A DNA stretch of 64,000 nucleotides, taken from contig NZ_BMPO01000004.1 of the NCBI RefSeq assembly GCF_014647635.1, forward strand, positions 434,001-498,000, given 5' to 3'. Positions within the stretch are counted from its first letter, which is position 1; every line of letters starts with the position of its first letter. A program made the position numbers and the translations under genes. The stretch is from Pseudomonas matsuisoli (lineage in GTDB: Bacteria > Pseudomonadota > Gammaproteobacteria > Pseudomonadales > Pseudomonadaceae). Shown piece after piece: positions 26,801 through 36,273 of the stretch. Under the pieces are notes generated by a model. It was not told the origin of the DNA. It saw only the letters and a program-made list of their open reading frames with translations, and did not search any database.

Positions 26801-28990
26801 ATGAATACCGAAGGACTTAGCGAAACTACGCTGCAACAGAGCCTGGCCGAGGTCGAAACACTCGTGGAGGTGCCGCCTCCGGCATTGCCGGAAGCGCCTC
26901 TGATCGTCTTGCCGAGCGTGGACGACAGCAGCCTGTATCTCAACCGCGAGCTGTCGCAGCTGCAGTTCAACATCCGCGTGCTTGAACAAGCGCTGGATGA
27001 GTCCTATCCGTTGTTGGAGCGGCTGAAGTTCTTGCTGATCTTCTCCAGCAACTTGGACGAGTTCTTCGAGATTCGCGTCGCTGGTCTCAAGAAGCAAATC
27101 AATTTCGCCCGCGAGCAGGCCGGTGCTGATGGTCTGCAGCCGAGCCAAGCCTTGGTGCGCATCAGCGAACAGGTTCACGAGCAGGTGGATCGGCAGTACC
27201 GCATCCTGAACGATGTGCTGCTGCCGGAGCTGGCCAAGCACCAGATCAGCTTCATCCGTCGTCGCTACTGGACGCCCAAGCTCAAGCTGTGGGTGCGCAA
27301 GTATTTCCGCGAAGAAATCGCGCCGATCATCACGCCGATCGGGCTCGATCCAACGCACCCGTTCCCGCTGTTGGTCAACAAGAGTCTGAACTTCATCGTC
27401 GAGCTCGAAGGCATCGACGCATTCGGCCGTGACTCGGGTCTGGCGATCATCCCGGCGCCGCGGCTGCTGCCGCGTGTGATTCGGGTGCCGGAAGAGATTG
27501 CTGGCGCGGGCGATAACTTCGTGTTCCTGTCGTCCATGATCCACGCGCATGCCGATGACCTGTTCAATGGCATGAAGGTGAAGGGGTGCTATCAGTTCCG
27601 TCTGACGCGTAACGCCGACTTGTCGGTGGATACCGAAGATGTCGATGACTTGGCCCGAGCGCTGCGGGGTGAGCTGTTCTCGCGTCGTTACGGTGATGCG
27701 GTGCGGTTGGAAGTCGTCGATCAATGCCCCAAGCACCTGACCGATTATTTGCTGAAGCAGTTCGGCCTTGGGGAGCCGGAACTCTACAAGGTCAGCGGGC
27801 CGGTGAACCTGACCCGCCTGTTCAGCATTACCGGCCTCGACAGCCATCCCGAATTGCAGCACCTGCCGTTCACGCCGACGATTCCCAAGCTGCTGCAAAA
27901 GAAGGAAAACCTGTTCGGTGTCCTGGCGAAGATCGACGTGTTGCTCCTGCACCCGTATGAATCCTTCACGCCGGTGATCGACCTGCTGCGCCAGGCCGCG
28001 AAGGACCCGAACGTCCTGGCGATCAAGCAGACCTTGTATCGCTCGGGCGCGAACTCCGAGATCGTGGATGCGCTGGTGGAAGCCGCGCGTAATGGCAAGG
28101 AAGTCACGGCGGTCATCGAGCTGCGCGCGCGGTTCGACGAAGAGTCCAACCTCCAGCTCGCCAGCCGTTTGCAGGCGGCAGGGGCGGTGGTGATCTATGG
28201 TGTGGTCGGCTTCAAGACGCACGCCAAGATGATGCTGATCCTGCGTCGCGAAGGTGCCGAGTTGCGTCGTTACGCGCATTTGGGAACAGGTAACTACCAC
28301 GCCGGTAACGCCAAGCTGTACACCGACTACAGCTTGCTGACTGCCGATGTCGCGCTCTGCGAGGACTTGCACAAGCTGTTCAACCAGCTTATCGGCATGG
28401 GCAAGACGTTGCGCATGAAGAAGCTGTTGCATGCGCCATTCACGCTGAAAAAGAACCTGTTAGAGATGATCAACCGCGAAGCCGCGGCCGCTACCGAAGG
28501 GCGCCCAGCGCAGATCATGGCTAAGGTCAATTCCCTGACCGATGCAAAGGTGATCCGTGCGCTCTACAAGGCCAGCCAGGCGGGTGTGAAGATCGACCTC
28601 GTCGTGCGCGGCATGTGCTGCTTGCGTCCGGGTGTACCGGGCGTTTCCCACAATATCCATGTGCGCTCGATCATTGGTCGGTTCCTGGAACACAGCCGGA
28701 TCTACTATTTCCTCAACGGTGGCGACGAGAAGTTGTACCTCTCGAGCGCCGACTGGATGGAGCGCAACCTGGATAACCGCGTGGAGACCTGCTTCCCAGT
28801 GGAAGGCAAGAAGCTGACCCAACGGGTGAAGAAGGAACTGGAAATGCACCTCAGCGACAATACGCTCGCCTGGGTGCTGCAACCTGACGGTAGCTACGAG
28901 CACCAAACGCCGGCTGGCAACCAAAACACGCGCAACTCGCAGACGACCCTGCTGGAGCGTCTGAGCATGCCGGTACTGAGCGTCAGGTAG
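26801..28990 (+). CDS. ppk1: Polyphosphate kinase 1
   Basis: A 729-residue enzyme making polyphosphate from [22 protein letters not shown] and [16 protein letters not shown] open the N-terminal domain. The phosphorylated His is in [11 protein letters not shown] (His474 by my count), followed by [22 protein letters not shown]. The second HKD-like site lies near [12 protein letters not shown] and [20 protein letters not shown] seven codons earlier overlaps the hemB stop and could also be used. The hemB-ppk order matches P. aeruginosa; no ppx follows here. Confidence 0.96.
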   Translation: MNTEGLSETTLQQSLAEVETLVEVPPPALPEAPLIVLPSVDDSSLYLNRELSQLQFNIRVLEQALDESYPLLERLKFLLIFSSNLDEFFEIRVAGLKKQINFAREQAGADGLQPSQALVRISEQVHEQVDRQYRILNDVLLPELAKHQISFIRRRYWTPKLKLWVRKYFREEIAPIITPIGLDPTHPFPLLVNKSLNFIVELEGIDAFGRDSGLAIIPAPRLLPRVIRVPEEIAGAGDNFVFLSSMIHAHADDLFNGMKVKGCYQFRLTRNADLSVDTEDVDDLARALRGELFSRRYGDAVRLEVVDQCPKHLTDYLLKQFGLGEPELYKVSGPVNLTRLFSITGLDSHPELQHLPFTPTIPKLLQKKENLFGVLAKIDVLLLHPYESFTPVIDLLRQAAKDPNVLAIKQTLYRSGANSEIVDALVEAARNGKEVTAVIELRARFDEESNLQLASRLQAAGAVVIYGVVGFKTHAKMMLILRREGAELRRYAHLGTGNYHAGNAKLYTDYSLLTADVALCEDLHKLFNQLIGMGKTLRMKKLLHAPFTLKKNLLEMINREAAAATEGRPAQIMAKVNSLTDAKVIRALYKASQAGVKIDLVVRGMCCLRPGVPGVSHNIHVRSIIGRFLEHSRIYYFLNGGDEKLYLSSADWMERNLDNRVETCFPVEGKKLTQRVKKELEMHLSDNTLAWVLQPDGSYEHQTPAGNQNTRNSQTTLLERLSMPVLSVR

Positions 28991-29082
28991 TCAGTTTCTG
29001 GTGATGATATATCGGTGAATACTCCCTCGCTCCCACGGGCGGTGGGGGTGGGGCGGGGCTTGAGTTTGGGCACCGCTCATAT

Positions 29083-29252
29083 TGTGGGAGAGAGCCATGC
29101 TCGCGATGGATTTGTGCATCTAGCGTAAGGGGGTTGGTCGGGCCACTGCCATCGCAAGCATTGCTCGTTCCCACAGCATGGTTCGCTTCCATGGGATAGA
29201 CGTAGACCGGGTGAAACCCGGGAGCGGGTTTACGCGGGTGCACCCGCCCTAC
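29083..29252. repeat. Two REP pairs in the 383-bp gap after ppk1
   Basis: TGTGGGAGAGAGCCATGCTC (from 29083) is matched in inverse by GAGCAATGCTTGCGATGG read on the other strand, ending at CCCACA (29175). A second element at 29202-29252 has GTAGACCGGGTG..CCCG against CGGGTGCACCCGCCCTAC. The gap 28991-29373 shows no coding signal. Confidence 0.65.
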
Positions 29253-29373
29253 GGCACCGGCTTGCTACGTCAGTGATGCAGGGAGAATCCCGAAGGGCTT
29301 CCACCCTCGCGCGTAACAACTCGCGCGTAACAAGATGGAGGGCTGTTGCAGGGAGTTGCGCTGCCCGTCACCC

Positions 29374-30348
29374 TCAAACCCGGCACATCGCCTGTCTCGG
29401 CGTCATACCGAAGTGGCGCTTGAAGGCGGTCGAGAAGTTGGCTGGGCTGGTGTAGCCGGCTAACCACGCAGCCTGCGTGACCGACATACCCTCGCGCTCC
29501 AGTGCTTGCCGTGCGGTTTCAAGTTTGCGGCTGCGTTGGTACTCGAACACGGTCATGCCCTTGAATTGGCGAAATTGCCGTTGCAGCGAGTTCACGTTGA
29601 TACCCGCATTCCGGGCGATCATTTCCAGCGTCCAATCGTCTGCCTCGCCGCTTTCCAGCAGCGCGGCCACCTGGCGCATGCGCTGGTGTTCGTGCGGGCG
29701 CAGCGTCATGCGTTTCAAGGGCGCGCAGTGGGTAATGCCGGAGAGCGCTTCTGCAGCAATGTCCAGTACGCGGCTTTCCAAATACAACCGTTGCAGCATC
29801 GGCGCGTGATCGGGCGGGTTCAGCAATTGCTCCGCAATCGCTTTCAATCGTGGTGAAGGCTGCCAGTGCTGTGCGGCCAAATGCTGCTCGGTAAACCGCA
29901 GGACGTCTTGGTAAGGCTGATCATCGAGTCCGCCGGACTCGAACCATTCAGGTCCCAGGTTGATGGCGATTTTGCGAATGTGCGTGCCTTGCCGGGAGCG
30001 GCGACTGAAGACGACGGGTTCCTTCACGGATAGCGCAAGCCCTTGGAAATCCTGCTCATGGGCACGCTGCGCCTTGAACGCGACGGAGCGGTCGCCGTAG
30101 CGCACCTGGTTGTCTCCCGCCATGAACAGCACGAAGCTCAGCCTGGGCTCCATCCGGCTTTCGGTCGTAAAACTCTGCAACTCGACGCAATCGGAGCAAT
30201 GCAGTGTCAGCCCTGCCCGAAGCCGTATCCAATTCACTCGCCCCTCGAACAGCGGTGTGTCCGCCACCTCCCGGCCGATCAGGCGTATGCGCCCATGGCT
30301 CCGTTCACTGAGATCGGCGGCACGCATGACGTTCGAGGGCTGACACAT
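29374..30348 (-). CDS. AraC family transcriptional regulator (PchR-like), divergent from siderophore receptor
   Basis: A 324-residue regulator. The N-terminal two thirds are a ligand-sensing domain of the PchR type (FVLFMAGDNQVRYGDRSVAF...IRKIAINLGPEWF). The C-terminal 100 residues are the AraC/XylS DNA-binding domain, with two helix-turn-helix units: WTLEMIARNAGINVNSLQRQFRQFKG and MSVTQAAWLAGYTSPANFSTAFKRHFGMTPRQ. The frame runs 176 codons further upstream, antisense to the receptor gene. MCQPSNVMR has GGGAG at the right distance and fits the family. It likely activates the adjacent receptor gene when the siderophore is present. Confidence 0.88.
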   Translation of the reverse strand: MCQPSNVMRAADLSERSHGRIRLIGREVADTPLFEGRVNWIRLRAGLTLHCSDCVELQSFTTESRMEPRLSFVLFMAGDNQVRYGDRSVAFKAQRAHEQDFQGLALSVKEPVVFSRRSRQGTHIRKIAINLGPEWFESGGLDDQPYQDVLRFTEQHLAAQHWQPSPRLKAIAEQLLNPPDHAPMLQRLYLESRVLDIAAEALSGITHCAPLKRMTLRPHEHQRMRQVAALLESGEADDWTLEMIARNAGINVNSLQRQFRQFKGMTVFEYQRSRKLETARQALEREGMSVTQAAWLAGYTSPANFSTAFKRHFGMTPRQAMCRV

Positions 30349-30370
30349 GAGGGCTCCCAGAAGAATCGCT

Positions 30371-30398
30371 TTCGCAAAGTTTTTGCTTGATTGCGCAA
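30371..30398. promoter_or_regulatory. Candidate AraC-type direct-repeat site
   Basis: TCGCAAA (30371-30377) and GCGCAAA (30392-30398) are direct repeats whose starts are 21 bp apart, two DNA turns, as AraC-family dimers prefer. They lie between the divergent regulator and receptor genes, upstream of the Fur box. This is a weak, short signal. Confidence 0.3.
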
Positions 30399-30446
30399 AC
30401 CAAATGTTACGGCGTTTGTGGAAGACTACCGCCGCTGAAATCTTGT

Positions 30447-30466
30447 TGCAAATCATTATCAGTTGC
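30447..30466. promoter_or_regulatory. Fur box upstream of the siderophore receptor gene
   Basis: The 20-bp stretch TGCAAATCATTATCAGTTGC contains AATCATTATC, the right half of the Fur consensus GATAATGATAATCATTATC, with a recognisable left half. It lies 34 bp before the receptor ATG, so iron-loaded Fur should repress the receptor gene. Confidence 0.75.
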
Positions 30467-30499
30467 GCATTTGTCATACACACATCTTGGGGTAGCGTC

Positions 30500-32743
30500 A
30501 TGCAACGTCGATCGACATTCATCGGTCTCCCTTTAGCCCTCGCCATCGCGAACATCGTCGGCGCATCAGCATGTTTTGCCGCTGACGATACGCTGCAGCT
30601 CGACCTGCCGGACGAGGCCGTCCAGCTGCAGGAAACCCGGGTTCTAGGGACAGCGGAAGAGGAGCTGAAACAGGCGCCAGGCGTCTCGATCATCACCGCG
30701 GAAGACATCAAGAAATCACCGCCAGCGAACGATATTTCGGAGATCATCCGTAAGCAGCCTGGGGTGAACCTGACCGGCAACAGCGGTTCGGGCGCCCGCG
30801 GGAACAACCGGCAGATCGATATCCGCGGCATGGGGCCCGAAAACACGCTCATTCTCGTCGACGGCAAGCCGGTCACCTCGCGTAATGCCGTGCGCTACGG
30901 CTGGCGCGGCGATCGCGACACCCGCGGCGATACCAACTGGGTACCTGCCGATCAGATCGAGCGAATCGAAGTCCTGCGCGGGCCTGCGGCGGCGCGATAC
31001 GGCAATGGTGCGGCGGGCGGGGTGATCAATATCATCACCAAGGCCCCGACGGGCGAACAGCATGGCAATGCAACCGTCTACATGAACATGCCGCAACACA
31101 GCGAAGAGGGCGCGAGTAAGCGCATCAACTTCGGTCTGAGTGGCCCGTTGACCGACAGCGTGTCCTATCGTTTGTACGGCAACCTGAACAAGACCGACAT
31201 GGATGACGAGGACATCAACGAAGGTCATGTGATTGACCCCGGCGCTCGTTCGCCGGTCGGCCGCGAAGGTGTTCGCAATAAGGACATTAACGGCTTGTTG
31301 TCCTGGCGCCTGAACGACGAACAGACGGTCGATCTGGAGGCGGGTTTTAGTCGGCAGGGCAACATCTATGCGGGCGACAACATGAACAACAGCGGCTCGG
31401 CGGCCTTGTCGTCCTACCGCGCGCCTTGGCTGGGCCGTTCCACCAACAAGACATACCGGCAGACGCTGGCGCTAACGCATCACGGGGATTGGGCCTTCGG
31501 TACCACACTCAATTACCTGCAATACGAGAAGACCCGTAACCGCCGGTTGGAGGAAGGGCTTGCCGGCGGCCCCGAAGGCAATATCACCGCCAGTAGCGAC
31601 TTCGGCACCATCGAGCTCGAAAGCACCACAGCGCACAGCGAGGTCAACCTGCCGCTGTCCTGGGGTGTCGATCAGGTGCTAACGGTCGGTGCTGAATGGG
31701 TCGAGCAGAAGATGGAAGACCCCTTCTCCAACACGCAGACGACGACGGAAGCCGGCTCGGTCCCTGGCATCAGCGATACCAACCGTGCGACGGACTTCTC
31801 GACACGTATTGCGTCCGTGTTTCTCGAGGACAACATCGAGCTGCGCCCAGGCACGATCCTGACACCCGGCTTGCGTGTGGATCATCACAGCATGGTCGGC
31901 ACGAACTGGAGCCCGTCGCTGAACCTCTCCCAGGACCTGGGCTCGGATTTCACCTTGAAAGCCGGTATCGCACGCGCCTACAAAGCGCCCAACCTCTACC
32001 AGCTCAATCCCAACTATCTGCTCTACAGCCGCGGCAATGGCTGCTGGGGTGCCGGTGGCTCCTGCTATCTGCAAGGAAATGATTCGCTTGACGCCGAAAC
32101 CAGCGTCAACAAGGAACTGGGCATCGAGTTCAAGCGTGACGGTTGGGTAGCGGGTATCACGTACTTCCGCAATGACTACAAGAACAAGATCGAAGCGGGC
32201 CGCGATGTAGCCGGCAGCGCGGTAGGGGGTTCTGTCGGGCAATACGCGAGTGCCGATGTTTTCCAGTGGGAAAACGTGCCGAAGGCGGTTGTCGAGGGAT
32301 TGGAAGGTACGCTCAATGTGCCGGTGACGGATACGTTGGGCTGGAACACCAACTTCACCTACATGCTGCAGTCGAAAAACAAAGAGACGGGAGAGCCGCT
32401 CTCCATCATTCCGGAGTACACCGTTAACTCGAACCTGGATTGGCAGGTCACCGAGCCACTTTCGCTGCGTACCACGGTCGTTTGGTACGGCCGTCAGAAG
32501 CCCGGCAAGTACGACTACCAAGGCAATGTCCTCACCGGCGATGCGCGGCGCGAGGTATCTCCCTACGCCCTCGTTGGCTCCAGTGGGACGTACGACATCA
32601 CGAAGAACCTGAACGTGACGGCGGGCATCGACAATCTCTTCGACAAGCGACTCTATCGAGAGGGCAACGCGATCCAAGCGGGCGCGTATACCTACAACGA
32701 GCCCGGTCGTACCTTCTTTACCAGCATCAGCACATCGTTCTGA
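30500..32743 (+). CDS. fepA: TonB-dependent catecholate siderophore (enterobactin-type) receptor
   Basis: The 747-residue outer-membrane receptor has a signal peptide (residues 1-27, ending CFAA) and a TonB-interaction segment with QLQETRVLGTAEEE. The plug domain (about 50-190) shows DISEIIRKQPGVNLTGNSGSGARGNNRQIDIRGMGPENTLILVDG. A 22-strand barrel follows and ends in TFFTSISTSF with the usual C-terminal Phe. RVLGTAEEELKQAPGVSIIT and the disulfide loop GNGCWGAGGSCYLQGND are typical of the FepA/PfeA/BfeA group. It should import ferric enterobactin-like catecholates with TonB-ExbBD. The frame stays open 51 codons upstream, but the ATG at the signal peptide is right. Confidence 0.93.
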   Translation: MQRRSTFIGLPLALAIANIVGASACFAADDTLQLDLPDEAVQLQETRVLGTAEEELKQAPGVSIITAEDIKKSPPANDISEIIRKQPGVNLTGNSGSGARGNNRQIDIRGMGPENTLILVDGKPVTSRNAVRYGWRGDRDTRGDTNWVPADQIERIEVLRGPAAARYGNGAAGGVINIITKAPTGEQHGNATVYMNMPQHSEEGASKRINFGLSGPLTDSVSYRLYGNLNKTDMDDEDINEGHVIDPGARSPVGREGVRNKDINGLLSWRLNDEQTVDLEAGFSRQGNIYAGDNMNNSGSAALSSYRAPWLGRSTNKTYRQTLALTHHGDWAFGTTLNYLQYEKTRNRRLEEGLAGGPEGNITASSDFGTIELESTTAHSEVNLPLSWGVDQVLTVGAEWVEQKMEDPFSNTQTTTEAGSVPGISDTNRATDFSTRIASVFLEDNIELRPGTILTPGLRVDHHSMVGTNWSPSLNLSQDLGSDFTLKAGIARAYKAPNLYQLNPNYLLYSRGNGCWGAGGSCYLQGNDSLDAETSVNKELGIEFKRDGWVAGITYFRNDYKNKIEAGRDVAGSAVGGSVGQYASADVFQWENVPKAVVEGLEGTLNVPVTDTLGWNTNFTYMLQSKNKETGEPLSIIPEYTVNSNLDWQVTEPLSLRTTVVWYGRQKPGKYDYQGNVLTGDARREVSPYALVGSSGTYDITKNLNVTAGIDNLFDKRLYREGNAIQAGAYTYNEPGRTFFTSISTSF

Positions 32744-32755
32744 TCGCTTTTCTCG

Positions 32756-32789
32756 AAGCGCACCGCGGTATTCGCGGTGCGCTTTTTCA
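32756..32789 (+). terminator. Intrinsic terminator of the receptor gene
   Basis: GCGCACCGCG and CGCGGTGCGC form a 10-bp perfect stem around GTATT, followed immediately by TTTTTC. It lies 13 bp after the receptor stop, on the same strand. Confidence 0.85.
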
Positions 32790-32815
32790 TAACCAGAAAA
32801 GACCGTGGAGCCTGC

Positions 32816-33133
32816 GTGAGCGATTCGAACGCCCTACGATTTCACGCGACCGTGCGGACGGTACGCGCCTCGCGAAACATGATCCGCCTGTTCAAACATT
32901 TTCGGCACAAGGTCGAGGTGAACTACGACCAACATGCCGCCTATGGGGATTTTCCTTTTGGTCGCTGCGAGATGAGGGCGTTGGAGGACAGGCTCCTGAT
33001 CGATTGCGCCACCGCCAACGAAGAAGCATCGGGGCGAATGCGCCATGTCATCGACGACCACCTTTTTCGCTTTTCCGGCGAAGAAGGTCTGGAGATCCAA
33101 TGGCAGAACGGCCCACATCCGTCGGTGGCCTGA
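32816..33133 (+). CDS. DUF2218 family small protein
   Basis: A 105-residue protein matching the DUF2218 pattern: ATVRTVRASRNMIRLFKHFRHKVEVNYD, then GDFPFGRCEMRALEDRLLIDCATANEEASGRMRHVIDDHLFRFSGEEGLEIQWQ. The start GTG has GGAG 6 bp upstream. An earlier GTG in frame lies inside the receptor terminator stem and is unlikely. DUF2218 genes are often found beside siderophore or iron-uptake genes, which fits here, but no biochemical role is known. Confidence 0.82.
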   Translation: MSDSNALRFHATVRTVRASRNMIRLFKHFRHKVEVNYDQHAAYGDFPFGRCEMRALEDRLLIDCATANEEASGRMRHVIDDHLFRFSGEEGLEIQWQNGPHPSVA

Positions 33134-33142
33134 CGCTCATCC

Positions 33143-33203
33143 TGTAGGAGCCAGCTTGCTGGCGATGCCTTTAAGGCGGATCGCCAGCAAGCTGGCTCCT
33201 ACA
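33143..33203. repeat. REP element with 24-bp perfect inverted arms
   Basis: The arm starting TGTAGGAGCCAGCTTGCTGG (33143-33166) is perfectly inverted at 33180-33203, with a 13-nt loop. Single arms of the same family lie at 51825-51848 and 52205-52228. Confidence 0.85.
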
Positions 33204-33228
33204 AGTGCGCATTCATAGGAAGGGAGTC

Positions 33229-33300
33229 GTAGGGTGGATGGCCGAAGCCATCCACGCGGGGCACCCCGGTGGATAACGCGTTGCGGTTATCCACCCTACA
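33229..33300. repeat. REP pair of the GTAGGGTGGAT family
   Basis: GTAGGGTGGATGGC at 33229 and GGTTATCCACCCTAC ending at 33300 are inverted ends, with internal ATCCACGC and GGTGGATAACGC units. The same family recurs at 40075-40101 and 51874-51967. Confidence 0.75.
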
Positions 33301-33320
33301 AAATTGGAAGGCCCATCCAC

Positions 33321-33346
33321 AAAAAAGGGAGACCGAAGTCTCCCTT
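33321..33346 (-). terminator. Intrinsic terminator of serA
   Basis: Read on the minus strand, GGGAGAC-TTCG-GTCTCCC is followed by TTTTTT. The stem of 7 bp has a UUCG tetraloop and lies 18 bp after the serA stop. Confidence 0.88.
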
Positions 33347-33364
33347 TCCTATAACACTCGAAGA

Positions 33365-34594
33365 TCAGAACAACACGCGGCTGCGGATCGTGCCCTTGAC
33401 GTGTTGCAGCTTCTCCAGTGCCAGATCCGAATACTCGGCGTCGACGTCGATCACCACGTAGCCGACCTTGTCGTCCGTCTGCAGGAACTGGCCTGAAATG
33501 TTGATGCCGTTCTGCGCGAATACCAGGTTGATGTCGCTCATCACGCCGGGGATGTTCTCGTGGATGTGCAGCAGGCGGTGCTTGCCAGGGTGTGCCGGCA
33601 ACGCCACTTCCGGGAAGTTGACGGACGAGATGGACGTACCGTTGTCGCTGTACTTGACCAGCTTCTCGGCGACTTCCAGGCCAATGTTCGCCTGGGCTTC
33701 TGCCGTGGAGCCGCCGATATGAGGCGTCAGGATGACGCGATCCAAACCGCGCAGGGGGCTTTCGAATTCTTCGTCGTTGGATTTGGGTTCGACCGGGAAG
33801 ACGTCGATGGCCGCGCCGATGAGGTGTTCGTCCTTGATGGCTTCAGCCAGCGCGTCCAGCTTCACCACGGTACCGCGTGAGGCGTTGATCAGGATGGAGC
33901 CAGGCTTCATCGCGCGGATTTCCTTCTCACCGATCATCCACTGCGTAGAAGGCAATTCCGGCACGTGCAGGGTGACGATGTCACTCATTCCAAGCAGTTC
34001 GTAAAGCGAACCGATCTGGGTAGCGTTGCCCAGCGGTAGCTTGGTCACGGTGTCGTAGAAGAAGACCTGCATACCGAGACTTTCCGCGAGGACGGAGAGC
34101 TGCGTGCCGATGGAGCCATAACCGATGATGCCGAGCTTCTTGCCACGGATCTCGAAGGAGTTGGCCGCACTCTTGATCCAGCCGCCGCGATGGCAGGAAG
34201 CGTTCTTTTCCGGAATGCCGCGCAGTAGCAGGATCGCCTGAGCCAGCACGAGTTCGGCGACCGAACGGGTGTTGGAGTAGGGGGCGTTGAAGACGGTGAT
34301 GCCGCGTTGGCGGGCCGCTTCCAGATCGACCTGGTTGGTACCGATGCAGAAGCAACCGACCGCGATCAACTTTTTCGCGCAGTCGAACACCTCTTCGGTC
34401 AACTGGGTGCGCGATCGGATCCCGATGAAGTGGGCATCCGCGATCTTCTGCTTGAGTTCGTCGCCCGACAAGGCTGTCTTGAGGTACTCGATGTTGCTGT
34501 AGCCAGCCGCTTTGAGCGTGTCCACGGCGTTTTGATGGACGCCTTCGAGAAGAAGGAACTTGATCTTGCTCTTGTCGAGGGAGGTCTTGCTCAT
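33365..34594 (-). CDS. serA: D-3-phosphoglycerate dehydrogenase
   Basis: A 409-residue enzyme for the first step of serine synthesis. The substrate domain begins KIKFLLLEGVHQNAV. The NAD motif is GIIGYGSIGTQ; INASRGTVV and TPHIGGSTAEAQ hold catalytic residues, including the His. A C-terminal ACT domain (about 335-409, HIHENIPGVMSDINLVFAQNGINISGQ) is the serine-feedback site. The start MSKTSLDKSK gives the family length; 28 in-frame codons upstream were rejected. SerA of this type also reduces 2-oxoglutarate to D-2-hydroxyglutarate, which the divergent neighbour recycles. Confidence 0.96.
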   Translation of the reverse strand: MSKTSLDKSKIKFLLLEGVHQNAVDTLKAAGYSNIEYLKTALSGDELKQKIADAHFIGIRSRTQLTEEVFDCAKKLIAVGCFCIGTNQVDLEAARQRGITVFNAPYSNTRSVAELVLAQAILLLRGIPEKNASCHRGGWIKSAANSFEIRGKKLGIIGYGSIGTQLSVLAESLGMQVFFYDTVTKLPLGNATQIGSLYELLGMSDIVTLHVPELPSTQWMIGEKEIRAMKPGSILINASRGTVVKLDALAEAIKDEHLIGAAIDVFPVEPKSNDEEFESPLRGLDRVILTPHIGGSTAEAQANIGLEVAEKLVKYSDNGTSISSVNFPEVALPAHPGKHRLLHIHENIPGVMSDINLVFAQNGINISGQFLQTDDKVGYVVIDVDAEYSDLALEKLQHVKGTIRSRVLF

Positions 34595-34770
34595 CTGCGT
34601 GAAAACCTTGTCGGTGGTAAAAGGATGATACTCACAGCGTGACATGCCGGCCGTGGCCCGTAGATAAGCATGTTCCACGGGGGACGAATGCTAGCATGCT
34701 TGGCTTTTTCAATGCTTGGGTGCGACCTGAATCGTTCTCAGGGCGACTATGAATTATTCGAGAGAGAAAA

Positions 34771-36162
34771 ATGATCCAACAAACACTGCTCGACGAACTC
34801 ATGACGCTGGTGGAGCCCGGAAAAGTCCTGACGGACCCGGCTTCATTGGAAACCTACGGTCGCGACTGGACCAAGCATTACCCGCCCGCGCCAAGCGCCA
34901 TCGTGTTTCCGAAAACGGTCGAGCAAGTACAGGCGATCGTGCGTTGGGCGAACGCGCACACGATTGCGCTCGTCCCCTCGGGTGGTCGTACCGGGCTCTC
35001 GGCGGCGGCTGTCGCGGCCAATGGCGAAGTAGTCGTCGCGTTTGATTACATGAATCAAATTCTCGACTTCAATGGGACCGACCGCACCGTCGTTTGCCAA
35101 CCGGGCGTCATTACCGAGCAGTTGCAGAATTTCGCCGAAGGCAAAGGGCTTTATTACCCCGTCGACTTCGCATCCGCAGGCTCGAGCCAAATTGGCGGCA
35201 ACATCGGTACCAACGCCGGTGGGATCAAGGTCATCCGCTATGGCATGACGCGCAACTGGGTTGCGGGCCTCAAGGTGGTGACCGGCAAGGGCGACGTCCT
35301 CGAGCTCAACAAAGACCTGCTCAAGAACGCCACGGGCTATGACCTGCGGCACCTGTTCATCGGGGCCGAGGGCACGTTGGGTTTCATCGTAGAAGCAACC
35401 ATGCGACTCGAGCGCCAGCCTAACAACCTGACGGCGATGGTGCTGGGGACGCCCGATTTCAATTCGATCATGCCGGTGCTGCATGCCTTTCAAAACAAGA
35501 TGGACTTAACGGCATTCGAGTTCTTTTCCGACCAGGGCCTGGACAAGCTGCTGGCCCGTGGTGACATCCCCGCGCCGTTCGAGACGCGTACGCCGTTCTA
35601 TGCCTTGTTGGAATTCGAAGCCACCACCGAAACCCGAGCCGAGCAGGCGCTGGCAACCTTCGAGCACTGCGTGGAGCAGGGCTGGGTGATCGATGGCGTG
35701 ATGAGTCAGAGCGAAACCCAGCTGCGCAATCTCTGGCGGCTGCGGGAAGACCTGTCAGAAACCATCGCACCGTTCACGCCGTACAAGAACGACCTGTCGG
35801 TCACCGTTTCGAAGGTGCCGGCGTTTCTTGCGGACATCGACGCCATCGTAACCACCAACTATCCCGACTTCGAGGTGATCTGGTATGGCCATATCGGTGA
35901 CGGCAACCTGCACCTGAATATCCTCAAGCCAGAAAACCTGTCGAAGGACACGTTCTTCGCCAAATGCGCCAACGTCAACAAATGGGTGTTCGAGACCGTC
36001 GAGCGATACAACGGCTCGATCTCCGCGGAGCACGGCGTCGGTATGACCAAACGGGATTACCTGACGTACAGTCGCTCCGAAGCCGAGATAGCCTACATGA
36101 AAGCCATCAAAGCCGTGTTCGACCCCAATGGCATCATGAACCCCGGAAAGATCTTCCACTGA
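34771..36162 (+). CDS. d2hgdh: D-2-hydroxyglutarate dehydrogenase (FAD-linked, GlcD/DLD family)
   Basis: A 463-residue flavoprotein. The FAD_binding_4 domain (about 40-215) has VPSGGRTGLSAAAV and GSSQIGGNIGTNAGG. The C-terminal FAD-oxidase domain has the metal site HIGDGNLHLNI and EHGVGMTKRDYL, ending FDPNGIMNPGKIF. In P. stutzeri and P. aeruginosa the enzyme encoded beside serA oxidises D-2-hydroxyglutarate made by SerA and passes electrons to ETF; the divergent pairing here is the same. Glycolate or lactate oxidation is the alternative for the family but is less likely in this context. GAGAGAG precedes the ATG. Confidence 0.9.
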   Translation: MIQQTLLDELMTLVEPGKVLTDPASLETYGRDWTKHYPPAPSAIVFPKTVEQVQAIVRWANAHTIALVPSGGRTGLSAAAVAANGEVVVAFDYMNQILDFNGTDRTVVCQPGVITEQLQNFAEGKGLYYPVDFASAGSSQIGGNIGTNAGGIKVIRYGMTRNWVAGLKVVTGKGDVLELNKDLLKNATGYDLRHLFIGAEGTLGFIVEATMRLERQPNNLTAMVLGTPDFNSIMPVLHAFQNKMDLTAFEFFSDQGLDKLLARGDIPAPFETRTPFYALLEFEATTETRAEQALATFEHCVEQGWVIDGVMSQSETQLRNLWRLREDLSETIAPFTPYKNDLSVTVSKVPAFLADIDAIVTTNYPDFEVIWYGHIGDGNLHLNILKPENLSKDTFFAKCANVNKWVFETVERYNGSISAEHGVGMTKRDYLTYSRSEAEIAYMKAIKAVFDPNGIMNPGKIFH

Positions 36163-36273
36163 TCGTCGCGCGATCCGGTAGAGTCGAGCGCGCCAAGGAT
36201 TGTCTGAAAAGGGCCAAGCGCCGGCATTCCTCGGCCTGGCCAGGATTTTCGTGAACCCATCGAAGGAGTCGCC

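Noticed and set aside
30387-30400. Near-copy of the LacI-type operator (TGATTGCGCA then mismatch) upstream of the siderophore receptor
   Set aside because: Only ten of 14 bases match and the palindrome is broken; a half-match by chance, or part of an AraC-type site, is more likely.
30349-30876. N-terminal extension of the AraC frame to 500 codons
   Set aside because: The extra 176 codons are antisense to the receptor promoter and signal peptide, show no domain, and a good ribosome-binding site precedes the start at 30348.
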